Source: Glossina fuscipes (taxonomy: Eukaryota; Arthropoda; Insecta; Diptera; Glossinidae). Taken from it: a DNA stretch of 64,000 nt. The notes under the pieces were generated by a model. It was not told the origin of the DNA, searched no databases, and was given only the letters and a program-made list of their open reading frames with translations. The stretch is taken from contig NW_023998433.1 of NCBI RefSeq assembly GCF_014805625.2, positions 2,960,174-3,024,173 of the forward strand. The letters run 5' to 3'. Positions 11,012 to 22,792 of the stretch are shown one piece after another. The translations under genes were made by a program, and so were the position numbers. Position 1 is the stretch's first letter. Every line of letters starts with the position of its first letter.

Positions 11012-14000
11012 AATGCCAATGTTGTTAGTTTATTATATGGTACCTTAAGAAAAAGAACATGATGACTTGAAAAAAGATTGGGAACTACTAAATAATGTAA
11101 AATGTCAATTGTCAATTCTTTTTAATTTTTATTTATTTTTTCTTTTAATTTTTTTTCTGGTTTTAATATAAAGAAACGAATACACACACGGTACTCACTA
11201 TAATTAGCTTAGCAAAGCGGCTCAACAGACAAAAGCTCTTAGTCAGACACGAGCCAAATACACGAAAAAAGCAAAACAATCAAAAAAAAAAAAAAAAAAA
11301 AAAATCACGGATGAAAAAGAAGACACGCACTATTCAGAACACAAGTCGACTCAATATGAAAATGTGTTTAAAATGAAATTAACTAACAGAAAAAAATATT
11401 TGGTTAGGTTGTGTTTTCCCGATATACGTATAAACTTTTAATCGCAAGCAATTTTCTAATTGTTCGAAATGGCTCATTAAGTAGTTAACTTTTTTTTTGG
11501 GTGAAATACATTTAAGTTAAATTCCACATTTCAGTTTTAAAATATATTTTTAGCTTTCATGGTTTTTTATTCATCTTAAATGAACTACAGTACAGTATTA
11601 ATCATATGTAGCCATGTTGCTGCGGTTCGTTGCAAGTTTTAATACTCAAAACAGAATAAATTCTCATGATTTTATTTTATGAGTAAACGTCTGACATTTG
11701 TTTCCGAGTCATCACAAGATTTGCATTTTTTTGAGATTGTGGCACTGTCTAGTGCATTTTACACATCCAGTAAATGAGTGTGAATAATTCAGAACTTTGA
11801 TAATAATTGAAAGCAAGTAAGATTTGTAATTAAAATATTTCTGTGAAATAATTCGCGGTCGATCTGGCATCAAGTCTACCGCGAGTGTTCCACATTCGAC
11901 CTAAGACTTATGTAGCTTTTCCAATTGTTCTTCTCTAATTTCTAAAACCCTTACATAACGTGTAAACTGCCATTAATTTGAAACTTTACAAAATCCTGTT
12001 GTTGTTGTAAAGTTATTCGAGAAAAAGAAAAAAATATGCAGCCCGCAAAAAACGCCCTCAATTATACGAATCAACAATGCAAACACAACAAAATATTTGC
12101 TCCTATTTTTTTTTTTTTTCCTATTTTAGTATAGAAAAAGTTTATTGTTTAGCAAATTGTTAAGAGAATAGTAAAAAAAAAAAAAAGAATGGTTTGTAGT
12201 AAAGTTTTTATACGAAAAAAAAAAGAAAAGCAAACACCATTTACCAATTGCATGTTATCGATATATAAACTAAAGGAAAGTAGAGAATATGAAAATTGTA
12301 GGGAAACTTGAAAAAAAGAAGACAATGAGACTATACACTCGCTTATAGTTCATTTACAATTTTTCCTACAAATTGTAGTCTTCAAATAGGCAATAAACTT
12401 TTATGTTTAAGCTGCACCTAAAACTATGCTATTTTTATAGAGCATTTTAATTTCGCTTTTAGTAAATCGATCCTTTGCACTTTAATCAGCAACCACATCA
12501 TTGCTGCTAATATGAGAATTAAGTTAATATACTTAAAACTTTCTTGCTTACAACAAGTACATCAGATTTTTTACGATATTTTTTTTTTTGGCGAAAACGT
12601 ATTACTCAGGCGAAACATATACTTTCAACTTTAACGCAAATAATTTTTAAACTCGACACGCAAACTTTTATGTGGAAACAAGGAAAAAACGTTCCGTATA
12701 GATTTCTACAATTATTCTCGTTGTTGTCCTAAAGTTTAGATATGTTGCGAGCAGTCCTTAATTGAACTCTTACGCCCTTAAAATTTTCAAAGTTTACGCC
12801 TACGTTTGGTTGGAAAAGTTGGTAAAACTTTTGTTAAACGTTCCTACTGCTTCCTTGTTTCCTTTTTTTCTTCGCTTCTTTTTGTCCACAATTCGTTTTG
12901 GCAAAGTTCAAACAGCCATATAGTCAATGAAATCGATAACAGCATTTTTTTTTTTTTTTTTTAATCTGCTATTTTATAAATTGACTTAGAGGGAGGATTT
13001 TGAGAGTTGGTCGCAATCTAAATAGCATTTTGTTAGTTGTTATTGTTAAATTAAATAACGTAATCTAACTGAAACATGCAATAATTTGTTTTTGTTATGT
13101 TATGTCAATTCAAACAAATGCGCACAACATACAAAATAGCTATCGTAACAACACAAAACTACCGCACAACCGCAAAAAAGTCAATAACATTTAAAATCAC
13201 ATTCCTAACTCTTATTACTTTTAATGGTCTATTACCGTTTCGTGTACCGTATTTTACCGTTACACAGCGTACAGCATGCTTCATAATATCAAATCCAATA
13301 AAAAAACATTAATATTATTTAGATACAAATTTCGTTACTTTGTTTTTATTTTTTAATAACATTTACATTTTTTAATGCTTCAGTTTCCTGCTGTATATTG
13401 TACTTGACTACGTACAACTGAAAGCAGTTAAGTTTATTTAAATTATTACTAAAAGTTAATTGATTCGTGTAGCACACTTTCCTCGCTGATTAAAAGTGCA
13501 AGAGCTTGTGGCATAATTCTCGGGGTTATAAATTTTGAAGCTAAAATAAATTTTCTTTTCAGTCGCTTATAATAAACAAAAAAAAATTTGGTTATTTCTT
13601 TACGTATGTCATCCTTAAAGTAGGCTATAAATTGCTATGCATTATTGATTCTGAAAATTTATGTTAGTTTTTATTTAGTAAAACGAATGTTCATTAAAAT
13701 AATGTTTAATTATATTACGATCGTATAAAAAAAATGTTAAAAAGAAATTTTTTGTTTTTATTGCAATTAAGTACTAAAAAAAATTTATTTAATTTAATAT
13801 GAAAGACTAAGAGTTTTTAAATGACATTTTCAATTTATGTCATTAATAATCACTTAAATGCAATTAAAGTACATGCCTGGTTGTATGTATTTATGCAATT
13901 GTTGTTTTAAATATCAAATTATGGTTATAGTATACCTGCTCAAGTAAAAGTGTGTAGAGTAGCATTTAATTAACGTTTATTGCTTATTAAAAAAAAAATG

Positions 14001-16020
14001 TAGTTATTTTCACTACAATTTTTAAAGAGTTTTTGTTTTTTAAGGGGAGCCTACGAGTGATTTTTTCTTCTTTTTTTTTCTCGAATAGTGAAAAACATTA
14101 ATATAATATAAATTATTTAACTATTGGTGTTTGAAATTAATAAAAGTTTATTAAATATCTTATAACATATAAAGAAGAAAAGTATGGAAAAAAATTAAGA
14201 ATTGTAAGTAGTGACCGGTTAAAACGCATCCTTAAATTAACTGATTACCAACTACTTGATTTGATATTGGAAAAGGATTTGAAGTTTTTGCAGGCACTTT
14301 TAACGGGTTTAAAACTATAATACGTATGTGGAAGTCATGTGGTTTTAACTTGGCAATTTAGCATGTCACTGAAATTGAATTCATGCCTTCTTTAATATGA
14401 CCAATCACTCAGGGTACGTCTCCTATATGTTTATAACAGTGATGGTCAGAAAAAAGGGGATCCAGAGGTACGGAGTGACTGCACCTAAGTGGGTGTACGC
14501 CAAACGGCGTAAAGGCTTAGCACTTACCACAGATAACAACAGGTGCGGTTAAACCACACTTGATACTTGAACTGGCCAAGCTTTTTAAAAAGTGCTCTAC
14601 ATTCGACTTTGACTGAACACTTGAGAAAGCTATGTTCGAAATTCTTTGTTTTTACAAAAGAGCAAAAAATATATTATGAGAATATTTTAACTGAGTATTT
14701 AGCGATATATGTCGGATATATGTCACAATAGCTAAGCCGACCTTTCGCCTCAGTTGATAATCCTGGATGATTCTTGGACTTTCTACTCCACAGTTATGTC
14801 ACAGTTAAAATTATAAACTACAAGCAGAGAATCGGTTTGAAGGAAACGGAGGCAATTCTATTTTCCATCAAAGTTCAACTTCTTGAGACAAGCGTAAGAT
14901 AATTTAATTAATTCCATTTACTGGATCGAATACTTTTGGAACAAACTTTACGCTTTAAATTACCTCATTGTGAGTAATAGTTGAATCCATGGTTTATTGA
15001 TTTAAAATTTTAGAAAGATATCTTTCAAAGACGCAAACGAATGTGCCCTTTATGCCCATTTGTTTGAGCAGACATTTTTTGAGCGTTATAATAATAGACA
15101 AAAATCTTAGGAAAAATAAAGCTCCGCCAAAAAGACTGGAAGTTGGTACCTTCGCGCAATTTTGTGCAGAATTGAAAGTTAGTTCGCAAGGCGCACTGTA
15201 TGTTTTGCCTGACTATTACCGGGTTTGTTTTTCGGTTTTTGCTATGTGTGAGTATGTTAAGCTAAGAGTTAGGCTCTAGTTTATTTTTTCTACTAGAATA
15301 GGGCTTTGGTAGTGATGCTGCATCCAAATCATGGACATATAAGGAGTAAGCCACTTTCAAAAATGTCTAAAAAATGAATGAATAGTTGTATTACTTTTGA
15401 TTGTCGTTGGTTGTCGTACATTGCCATTATATAATCTATTTTTCAACTTGAGCCCTTCGGACGATATAATGGCTCAGCAATTTAACGCGCGTCACTTCCA
15501 CGTCTTGTTGGTTGATATTGTGGGCATGAAAGACCCTTCGTGCTTATTTCTTCTCATCTATTCCCTCAGAAAGGAAAGTTTTATTTTTGGCGAATTTACT
15601 TCATCGCAATTGATTTTAATCGATTTGGTTTGACAACAAAAAAAAAAAAATTCGAAACAGATTTTTAGGGCAATTGCCAAATGTTCTCAAAGAAATTGGT
15701 TCAATATTCATTCTACATCATAAGATTTGGATTAGTGATTAAAAAGTATAGCCTCGTTTTGTAAATTCGTTATATGAATAATATAGGGTGATGTAGGATA
15801 TTTGACGGTGAATAAGTTTCAGAGGTTTGAAATTATGTGATAAAGCAAAAATAACATTTTTATTTGCTTTTAAAAGCATATAAATTCATATCTGGTTTGC
15901 CGGTCATGTTATGTATTCATATTTAGAGAGATTCTTATGATATATGGAGGTTAAGACTTTCAACTAGCACCCTCTTCGTTAGGATTTATTGTTTTACTTA
16001 AGTGACTTGTATACTGGTCA
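11012..16020. other. A+T-rich non-coding DNA
   Basis: About 5 kb with poly-A and poly-T runs (for example 23 A at 11282-11304) and no open frame with recognisable content. Two small inverted repeats at 14497-14510 and 14543-14559 lie in a GC-richer patch (about 14455-14600). Nothing else identified. Confidence 0.5.
14497..14559. repeat. Two adjacent short inverted repeats
   Basis: ACGCC-AAAC-GGCGT (14497-14510) is a 5-bp hairpin. GTGCGGTTAAACCACAC (14543-14559) is an imperfect palindrome with one mismatch. They lie 32 bases apart in a patch with higher G+C than its flanks. Function unknown; possibly a decayed structured repeat. Confidence 0.35.
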
Positions 16021-16085
16021 GGATTCAAAACCGCTTAGGTGTTAATGCTTGCGGTTCGCTTAGCGGGCGTTTCATCCACATGAAT
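16021..16085 (-). repeat. Possible tRNA-derived SINE head (degenerate)
   Basis: On the minus strand GTGGATGAAACGCCCGCTA is followed by AGCGAACCGC and, further on, GGTTTTGAATCC. This recalls a tRNA D arm, anticodon arm and B box (GGTTCGAATCC) with an insertion. The spacing between the boxes is disturbed, so this is only a suggestion of a decayed SINE or tRNA relic. Confidence 0.25.
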
Positions 16086-16696
16086 ATTTGCACTTTGTAC
16101 ACTTTTTGTTGATCGCTAATTTTGACGGACGTACCGATTACAATATAAAATTCTTCTTGATTTATTGGGATATGGTGCTTCACAGTCATATAGGATGAAG
16201 TATGAAATGACCTAAACTTGAAGATTAAAACTACATTATATTACAACTTAGTTATATTATAATTAAATTATAAGTAGCTTAATTAATATAATCTATCAGC
16301 TTAGAGCGTGGTATTGGCTCTCTTAAATGAGGAATAATCTTAAACCTTAAAATATAAATAAAACAGGTTGATCTTGCTAACCTGTAAATAAGAATATAAA
16401 GTAGCAATGGCGCACGCACTCGCACACACAAATACACCTAATGGCTGTTCAGGTATAATGTGACCACTCATAAATTTGGCTTTGAAAAGCTAAGGCAATT
16501 AAAATGAAAGCGCATTGCAAGTCATTGTTAACAAACGTTTCATTATGAACAAGTAAACGAGGGATCTTTCGCTTGAAAGAGTCACTATATTCCATACTTT
16601 AATCAAGTAGTTTCATTTTTATAACATTACTTTAATTATTTTAAAATTTTTCATTCAAATACGACAATTGAATTCAGTATTCTTTCGCAAATCATC

Positions 16697-16915
16697 ATGG
16701 AAAAATACACAGTGGTATCGTTGTATAATCGACCTGCAGAGCTTACTATTTGTAATGTAAATCAAAAATTTAAAATTACCAATGGTAATGCTTGTGATGT
16801 TAAGAATCGAAGCCATCAAAAGCCTAAACATACTGCTGGAAATATTGGAGGTGTAACCGAAAGTTTGGATGAACCACCATCAAATTACAGTTGCGATCAA
16901 TGGAGAAGACTCTAG
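16697..16915 (+). pseudogene. Transposase N-terminal remnant (Tc1/mariner superfamily, non-mariner group)
   Basis: A 72-codon open frame starts MEKYTVV, followed by a compressed helix-turn-helix region, then VNQKFKITNGNACDV and HTAGNIGGVTESLDE. The last block matches the linker that follows the DNA-binding domain in a group of insect Tc1/mariner-superfamily transposases, typically ...RTxENIAAVxESVEE.... The usual N-terminal domain is about 90 residues longer, so part of it is lost, and nothing of the catalytic domain follows. It lies 1.4 kb upstream of the mariner element but belongs to a different family. Confidence 0.42.
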
Positions 16916-18286
16916 AAGCATGATTATTAAACAGATATGACGATATGTACTGTCAATAACGTAATGTAAAATGCCTTATATCTCCTGACACAATCAATTC
17001 ATTGTCAGAAAAGTTCATTGACTGTTCAATCCTTATGGAAGCTTTTCATTAAGATCGGGCGATATAAATCCATTAAATTCTTTTCATTGGAATTATTTTG
17101 AATTATTGACTAACATTCCGATAAACCGCAAACTCTTGATAAACTTATTTCCGAACGTCCAGAGCCGATTATTTACATGAATTAATTTTTCAATAGAAAT
17201 AACATGAATCAATATCTAAAGTAAAAAAAGAAGTCCTGTTCTAATCCTTTATTGTATTGTTTTTATTATGAGTATAAGAGGAAAACACTTATTTGATCAA
17301 TATGTATATGAGGTGTCGTAGTTTGGTAAGAGAATAATAAATTTCAGAAATTAAAAATTAACGATTCAAAAAATAGCTTAACTTACTTTTTAAGCCTGAA
17401 TAGCAGGCGGGCAAAGGAAAACAGGTGCGATATGAAATTCAACTAAATTTTCATTTTTAGCTTTATTTGCCAATTCCAACAAAAATTTAAATTTCTTTAC
17501 AAGTGCCGCATGGTGTATGCTTTTGGCAGTGATGTTTTAATTTACTCGGTTCCCTTTTGTTTTGTCTCTAAATAAAATATCCTGCCTTTTGTGGCTATTG
17601 ATTAAATATTCAATGAATATTTGATGACACTTAAATGGTAGCTTTTATTGCCATACGCTCGTCATACTACGCGGGCGCTACGAGAAGTGAAACAGAAATA
17701 AATTGCGCAAAATACGATTGGAAAGATTTATCCATACAAATAAACCATGTGCCCTGTCAAAGCTTGATTGCTAAACTGAAAGTAACAAATGTCTTTTACA
17801 AAAAGTATAGATGACACGTTGAACTGTTTTTCTAACAAAGCTACTGATTGCAGTTGTCTTTCTCAGCTTGTTGTAATTCCTGGTGCTATCGCTGCTGCTC
17901 TTGCTACTGCTGCTATTGCTACATACATTGTTGTCACTTTTTGTGGACTTTATTTTTTATTTCATTAAATTTTTGATTGTTTTTATTTTTATTATTTTAG
18001 CAATAGGGCGATTTTTATTTTTCATTATTTTTATATTTGTTATTAATTAATTATTAATAAAATAACCATAAATTGTTTATGCATATGTAGTTTTTTTATT
18101 GTTTATATACGCGTTGTAAGCATAATTTAAATTTATGATTAACATAAATTTTATCATTATATATAAAAATAAAAACAAAAAAAGGATATAAATATATATA
18201 TAATGTCGAAATGATTAACAATTAAATAAACCCAGAACCGTAGTAATGTGTGGGATTATGTAAGTCTCTGTGTGTACCTCCATATA
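16916..18286. other. A+T-rich non-coding DNA
   Basis: No gene or known repeat recognised. The stretch ends in the TATA-rich sequence that served as the mariner insertion site. Confidence 0.5.
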
Positions 18287-18288
18287 TA

Positions 18289-18320
18289 TTAGTTTGGGGA
18301 AAAAGAAATCCATTATTTTT
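18289..18320 (+). repeat. Mariner 5' terminal inverted repeat
   Basis: 32 bases, 31 of which match the reverse complement of 19523-19554. It would be the binding site of the transposase helix-turn-helix domain. Confidence 0.95.
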
Positions 18321-18473
18321 TCGGTAGATGACTGCACTAATAGATTTCTCGTAAAGTATCGATCAAACAATTTCAGATTTATGCTCGTTGGAACGGTGAC
18401 ATTTCGCAGTAAAAAAAATTCTTTTGCTGTTTTTTGTTTGGTGCATTCAGTTGTGAGTTACAGCGTGTTAAAA

Positions 18474-19502
18474 ATGGAAGTGAACAAAGAGAAAATTCGG
18501 TACATTTTACAGTTTTTCTTTGACAAAGGCGAAAATGCAAGCCAGGCGGCTAAAATTGTGAATGGTGTTTATGGTTCCGATACTGTAACAGCCAATTATG
18601 TGCAATTTTGGTTTCGTAGATTCCGCTCAGGAATTTTTGATGTTAAAGATGCACCTCGCACAGGTAAGCCGATCGTCGAAAATGTCGATAAAATCGGAGA
18701 AATGATCGAAGTTGACCGGCATGTTAGCAGTCGTAACATCGCCCAGGAACTAAAAATCGACCATAAAACAGTTTTAAACCATTTACACAAAGCTGGATTC
18801 AAAAAGAAACTCGATGTTTGGGTGCCACACCAATTAACAGAAAAAAACATGATGGATCGAATTTCCATCTGCGAAGCCTTGGCCAAACGGAATGAGATAG
18901 ACCCATTTCTTAAACGGATGGTGACTGGAGATGAGAAATGGATCACATACGATAACCCTGTGCGAAAACGATCGCGGTCAAAGAGCGGTGAAGCACCTCA
19001 AACGGCCAGGAAGGTTTTGCTATGCATTTCGTGGGACTGGAAGGGGATTATTTATTATGAGTTGCTTCCATATGGTCAAACGCTAAATTCTGATCTCTAC
19101 TGTCATCAACTGGACCGTTTGAAGATAGCGATTGACCAGAAACGGCCAGAATTGGCCAACAGGAGAGGTGTCGTGTTCCACCAGGACAACGCTAGGCCAC
19201 ACACATCTACAGTGACTCGCCAGAAACTTCGGGAGCTTGGTTGGGAAGTTTTAATGCATCCGCCATACAGTCCGGACTTGGCACCAAGCGATTATCATCT
19301 TTTTCTTGCATTGCAAAATTTCTTTAATGATAAAAAATTGGAATCTAGGGAGGATTTTGAAAATCGACTACTAGAGTTTTTTGCAAATAGAGATCAGGAC
19401 TTCTATGAGAGAGGCATTTTGAAGTTACCTTTAAAATGGAAACAAATCATACAACAAAACGGTGCATATTTGACCCAAATCGGACAATCCGAAGAATGTT
19501 AA
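18474..19502 (+). CDS. Mariner transposase, 342 aa, open but with a short catalytic spacer
   Basis: Cut-and-paste transposase acting in the nucleus on the element's own terminal repeats at TA sites. The start chosen is ATG at 18474 (AAAAATGGAAG, MEVNKEKIRY), where mariner proteins normally begin; the frame is also open upstream through the 5' repeat. Residues 1-110 hold two helix-turn-helix units (ILQFFFDKGENASQAAKIV and SSRNIAQELKIDHKTVLNHL). The linker motif is WVPHQL at 116-121. The catalytic triad is Asp153 in TGDEKW, Asp238 in VFHQDNARPH and Asp273 in YSPDLAPSDYHLF, with exactly 34 residues between the last two (DD34D). Between the first two there are only 84 residues, against 92 in Mos1. 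The shortfall lies between GEAPQT and RKVLLC (about residue 177, near base 19000), where relatives carry several more residues. A conserved Trp after KRS is Arg168. Family length is usually about 345-350. It could be a slightly deleted, inactive protein. Confidence 0.93.
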   Translation: MEVNKEKIRYILQFFFDKGENASQAAKIVNGVYGSDTVTANYVQFWFRRFRSGIFDVKDAPRTGKPIVENVDKIGEMIEVDRHVSSRNIAQELKIDHKTVLNHLHKAGFKKKLDVWVPHQLTEKNMMDRISICEALAKRNEIDPFLKRMVTGDEKWITYDNPVRKRSRSKSGEAPQTARKVLLCISWDWKGIIYYELLPYGQTLNSDLYCHQLDRLKIAIDQKRPELANRRGVVFHQDNARPHTSTVTRQKLRELGWEVLMHPPYSPDLAPSDYHLFLALQNFFNDKKLESREDFENRLLEFFANRDQDFYERGILKLPLKWKQIIQQNGAYLTQIGQSEEC

Positions 19503-19522
19503 ATAAAATCCTGAAGTCATAT

Positions 19523-19554
19523 AAAAATAATGGATTTCTTTTTACCCAAACTAA
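19523..19554 (-). repeat. Mariner 3' terminal inverted repeat
   Basis: Partner of the 5' repeat, differing only where the 5' end has a G and this end (reverse complement) a T at position 11. It lies 20 bases after the transposase stop codon. Confidence 0.95.
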
Positions 19555-19556
19555 TA

Positions 19557-20878
19557 TATATATGTGTGTGTGTAGGTATGTAAATACATGCGTGTGCGTA
19601 TATCCAAGCGGTAGAGTGTTTTTAAATTATGGTTATTATTTACCTTTATGTCCAGAGCTATTATACAAAGTTGTGGGCATAATTAAGTCTCTGGTTGTAA
19701 AATTTACATTGTGTTGACACATGCAGAAAGACAAGAGCTTAACACGTTTCAGGTAGTAATGCATTTAAAAAAAAAAAAGAAAAATCCAAAAAAATGTGAA
19801 TTAAAACTATAATAATAAAATTTGTGTTAAATAATAAATTAAATGGAAAGTGTCTCTTGTTGCTGCTATTGGTGTCGTTGTAGCTGTTTTTAGCTTTTAA
19901 TTGAAACTATTTGCTAAAGATAAGCAGTAAAGTAGACAGATAGGCAGAAAACCATATTTCATGCTATCGTCAAAGACCGTTCAGTAGAGTTGAAGCTCAA
20001 AGGTATGTAATAAATTATAGAAAAATTGATGGCAGTAAAAGTATGCTGTGATTTTATTATAAATAAGAAATAAATTAATCTACGTAAAAAATTAAATTTA
20101 AAACTTTCATTTGGGAATACGATCAAATTTAATTGAACTTAATTTGATATTTTAAAATTAAATTGGAATTGACCTTGTTTCTTCCGAATTTTATTTATCT
20201 ATTTATCTCTTTATTTTTTTTAAGGTAGGCCTAATTTTATTTGTTTTCGTTTCGGATATCATATGTTATATCAAAGCTATATTCTGAAATCGGAACCTCA
20301 ACAGATTCATGTAGTCAATGTAACGGACTAAGCATGGCATTCTTTTTTTTTTTTAACATTTAGAATAAAACCAAAAGTAATAAGATTCGAGGAGGCATAA
20401 ATAATAAAAAATGGCAACAGTGGCATCATTTTCCCATCTTTAATTTTGAGTAAACAAACAAAAAATAACATTCAATCTACAAGCCTTTGGCTAAAGACAC
20501 ATGTGGGATTGATTGAGTATTTGAGTCGAAAAGTGCAGCCTCTGTGCAAAAAATTAGCAATCAAAAATGTTTAAATTAATTTATCGAAAAAAACCGCTCG
20601 CATTTTTGTATAAATTTATAGGATTAAAATTTTGGGACTTGTTTCAACGACCGGTTTTTGAAAATTGTTAATGATGTGTTTCAAAACATTAGCAAAGGTT
20701 CATGAATTTGATCCTATGGCTACGCTCGGGAATTAAAAGTTCGCCAAAAAACCTTTTGCGGGTTGTTGCTATTTTTGGAGATATTTATTGATTAAGGAAA
20801 AGTGGAACAAGAATAATGTAATCGCATTTGAATTTGATTGAATTGACATCACGTCAAATAATATTTTTTATTAGGTGA
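19557..20878. other. A+T-rich non-coding DNA
   Basis: Begins with a TG-rich patch directly after the mariner element and continues as poly-A and A+T-rich sequence. No gene recognised; the upstream half of the following mariner fossil was searched for here and not found. Confidence 0.5.
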
Positions 20879-21290
20879 GATTGGAAGGGAATAACGCATC
20901 ACGAGCTGCGTCGATCTGACCATTCTCTACTATCAACAATTAATGTGGCTACAGCATACAATGGACACGAAGCGTCCTAGAATTGATCAGTAGCGAAAGT
21001 TTCCTCTTTCACTGCAGTTCCTGTTTAATGTTTCCGAAAAAGTGAAGGGAGCTTAATTGGCAAATTTTGATACATCCACCGTATAGTTTGCACTTTTCTC
21101 TGTGTGTACACCATTTGTTTCGCTTTTTCCGAGCACTCCACTGATAGCATAAATTTTATTTAGAAAGAGATATGTAAAAATCATTTGGTTCGATTTTTTT
21201 GCTCCGAAATTCCCGAAGTTCTGTAATGCTCATATTGTGATTATACTAAAAAATTACAAAAGATTGCAGATCAAAATACGACGGTGTAGA
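20879..21290 (+). pseudogene. Mariner transposase fossil, C-terminal half
   Basis: Pieces of the mariner catalytic domain appear in the right order but in shifting frames. DWKGITHHELRRSDHSLLS corresponds to the DWKGIIHYEL...SDLYCQQL block; a second frame gives YYQQLMWLQHTMDTKRPRID. LNWQILIHPPYSLHFSLCVH and HLFRFFRALH correspond to the block ending YSPDLAPxDYHLF. STDSINFI and HLVRFFCSEIPEV correspond to the region before the C-terminus, and KLQKIADQNTTV to the final QKIIEQNGxY motif. The HQDNARPH block is badly damaged. No terminal repeats were recognised. It is much older than, and of a different lineage from, the intact copy 1.3 kb upstream. Confidence 0.75.
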
Positions 21291-22756
21291 TCGAAAAGGT
21301 GATACGGCTTACTTCCCTTCTCTCAGCTAGCTACGAAAATTCTAACGAGCTTTCTTTCATTCCCGTATTTTGCTTAGGCGATTCCAAACACTCTAATATT
21401 TTATTTAGGCCAAAGAAAGTTCTAGGACTTAGAAAGTAGAATGAGAATTAGGGACCAAGACTATCGGTTCTTCTATTTGTTTTAAAAGGTACATTATATG
21501 GTTACTTTAGTCGCTTTAATAAAATTAAATGTGGTATTGTTAATATTGTTTCTTCCAGGCACTTTCAAAATGTCGATTTAATTGTACATTTCTTAAGTAA
21601 GCATTAGTACAAAACTTGTAACCAGTATTGTATATTTATTTGTTCTCAGTTACATGATGCATAATGAACTAACTGACTACATTAAAATCTTGTTTGGAAA
21701 GTAGGTCTAAATAAAAAAATCTGTTTACTTTTCCTTTATTTTATTGAAATTTCTGTCCATTCTTATGGGATTTGTTTGGAAACAAATTATGCATTTTTGT
21801 GCTATTGCAGTAAGGTCAGGCGAACAAACTTTTGACAAAATTCTAAGATCCGGCATAAGTTGAAAATCATTCTAAGCCGAAATCTTCTGCTACATTTTAA
21901 CACTTAATAGCAAAAGGATTTCCCGCCTATGTGCGTATGTAATATGTATGTAGGTGTTTGTTTAAGTTCTTCTTTTTGCCAACTTTTTGTCAAAAGATTC
22001 ACAAGTCAGATTTCTCCTCTTATTTACGACAGTATGCCAGAAATGTTTTACATACTCTATGACATAACTTAGCATCAAGTTGCCATTTTGCAAATAGTTT
22101 TTTCGTGCTTTCAATATTAGTGTAGGTGGCAAGTTCGGGTGAAAGAAAATTAAAGAAGAGCCCAAAACTATTTGCATTTGACACCTAAAAATCAAGTCTA
22201 AATGTTTAGGTGAGCTTGTGTCCGCGTGTGTGAATGTATATATATATGTAATTTTTTTTTTTTTTTTTAAATTTTCTTCTTTCTTTTATTTACTTATTTT
22301 ATTTCGCTTGAATTTTTTTTTTAGTTTGGAAAAATTTAGGACATTTTACACCCTCTAGTAAATTTATTTTATGGTTTTTTACATACTATTTGCCATGTAG
22401 CAACAATAAAAAAAAACAGCTAAACTTTTTTTCCAATTATTAAACTTTGGGTTTCTGAATTTTTGTTTATTGCATTTTGGCTGCTGTTAGCTGCTCGAGT
22501 CAGCACTGATTGCTCTATATTGACTATTGTTTGCACATAAAATCTTGCTGATATTGTTGCTCTTATTTTGCCATGCTTTTATTTAAAAACCATTGAAAAT
22601 ATTTTATAATGATAGGCAATACGAGCGTGTGCTGCGTAGGCGATGTAAATTTCTGTATTGTTTGATCTTTTGACTTGTTTGCTTACTGAACCTTGAACTG
22701 ATTGCTAATTAATAGCTTTATATATCATATGAACGTATATAGATTTTGCTTTTCTC

Positions 22757-22792
22757 TTTTTTTTTTTTTTTTTTTTTTGTATTTTTTTTTTT
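22757..22792. repeat. Poly-T tract
   Basis: 22 consecutive T, then GTA, then 11 T. Confidence 0.95.

Larger units (their letters stand above)
18289..19554 (+). mobile_element. Nearly perfect mariner transposon (1266 bp)
   Basis: Terminal inverted repeats of 32 bp begin TTAGTTTGGGG and end CCCAAACTAA; they differ at one base (position 11). TA dinucleotides at 18287-18288 and 19555-19556 are the expected target duplication, although the site lies in a longer TA run. One long frame encodes the transposase. AATAAA at 19502-19507 directly overlaps the stop and may serve as polyadenylation signal. The size is normal for mariner (about 1.3 kb). The near-identity of the ends and the lack of stops point to a recent insertion. 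The terminal repeats and protein suggest a group near the mellifera/vertumnana mariners, but this placement is from memory of motifs and not certain. Confidence 0.96.

Noticed and set aside
18596..18946. 116-codon minus-strand frame
   Set aside because: Antisense shadow of the mariner transposase.
21962..22195. 77-codon minus-strand frame with protein-like composition
   Set aside because: No recognisable motif, no second supporting frame, and a length within chance expectation. Worth only a routine protein search.
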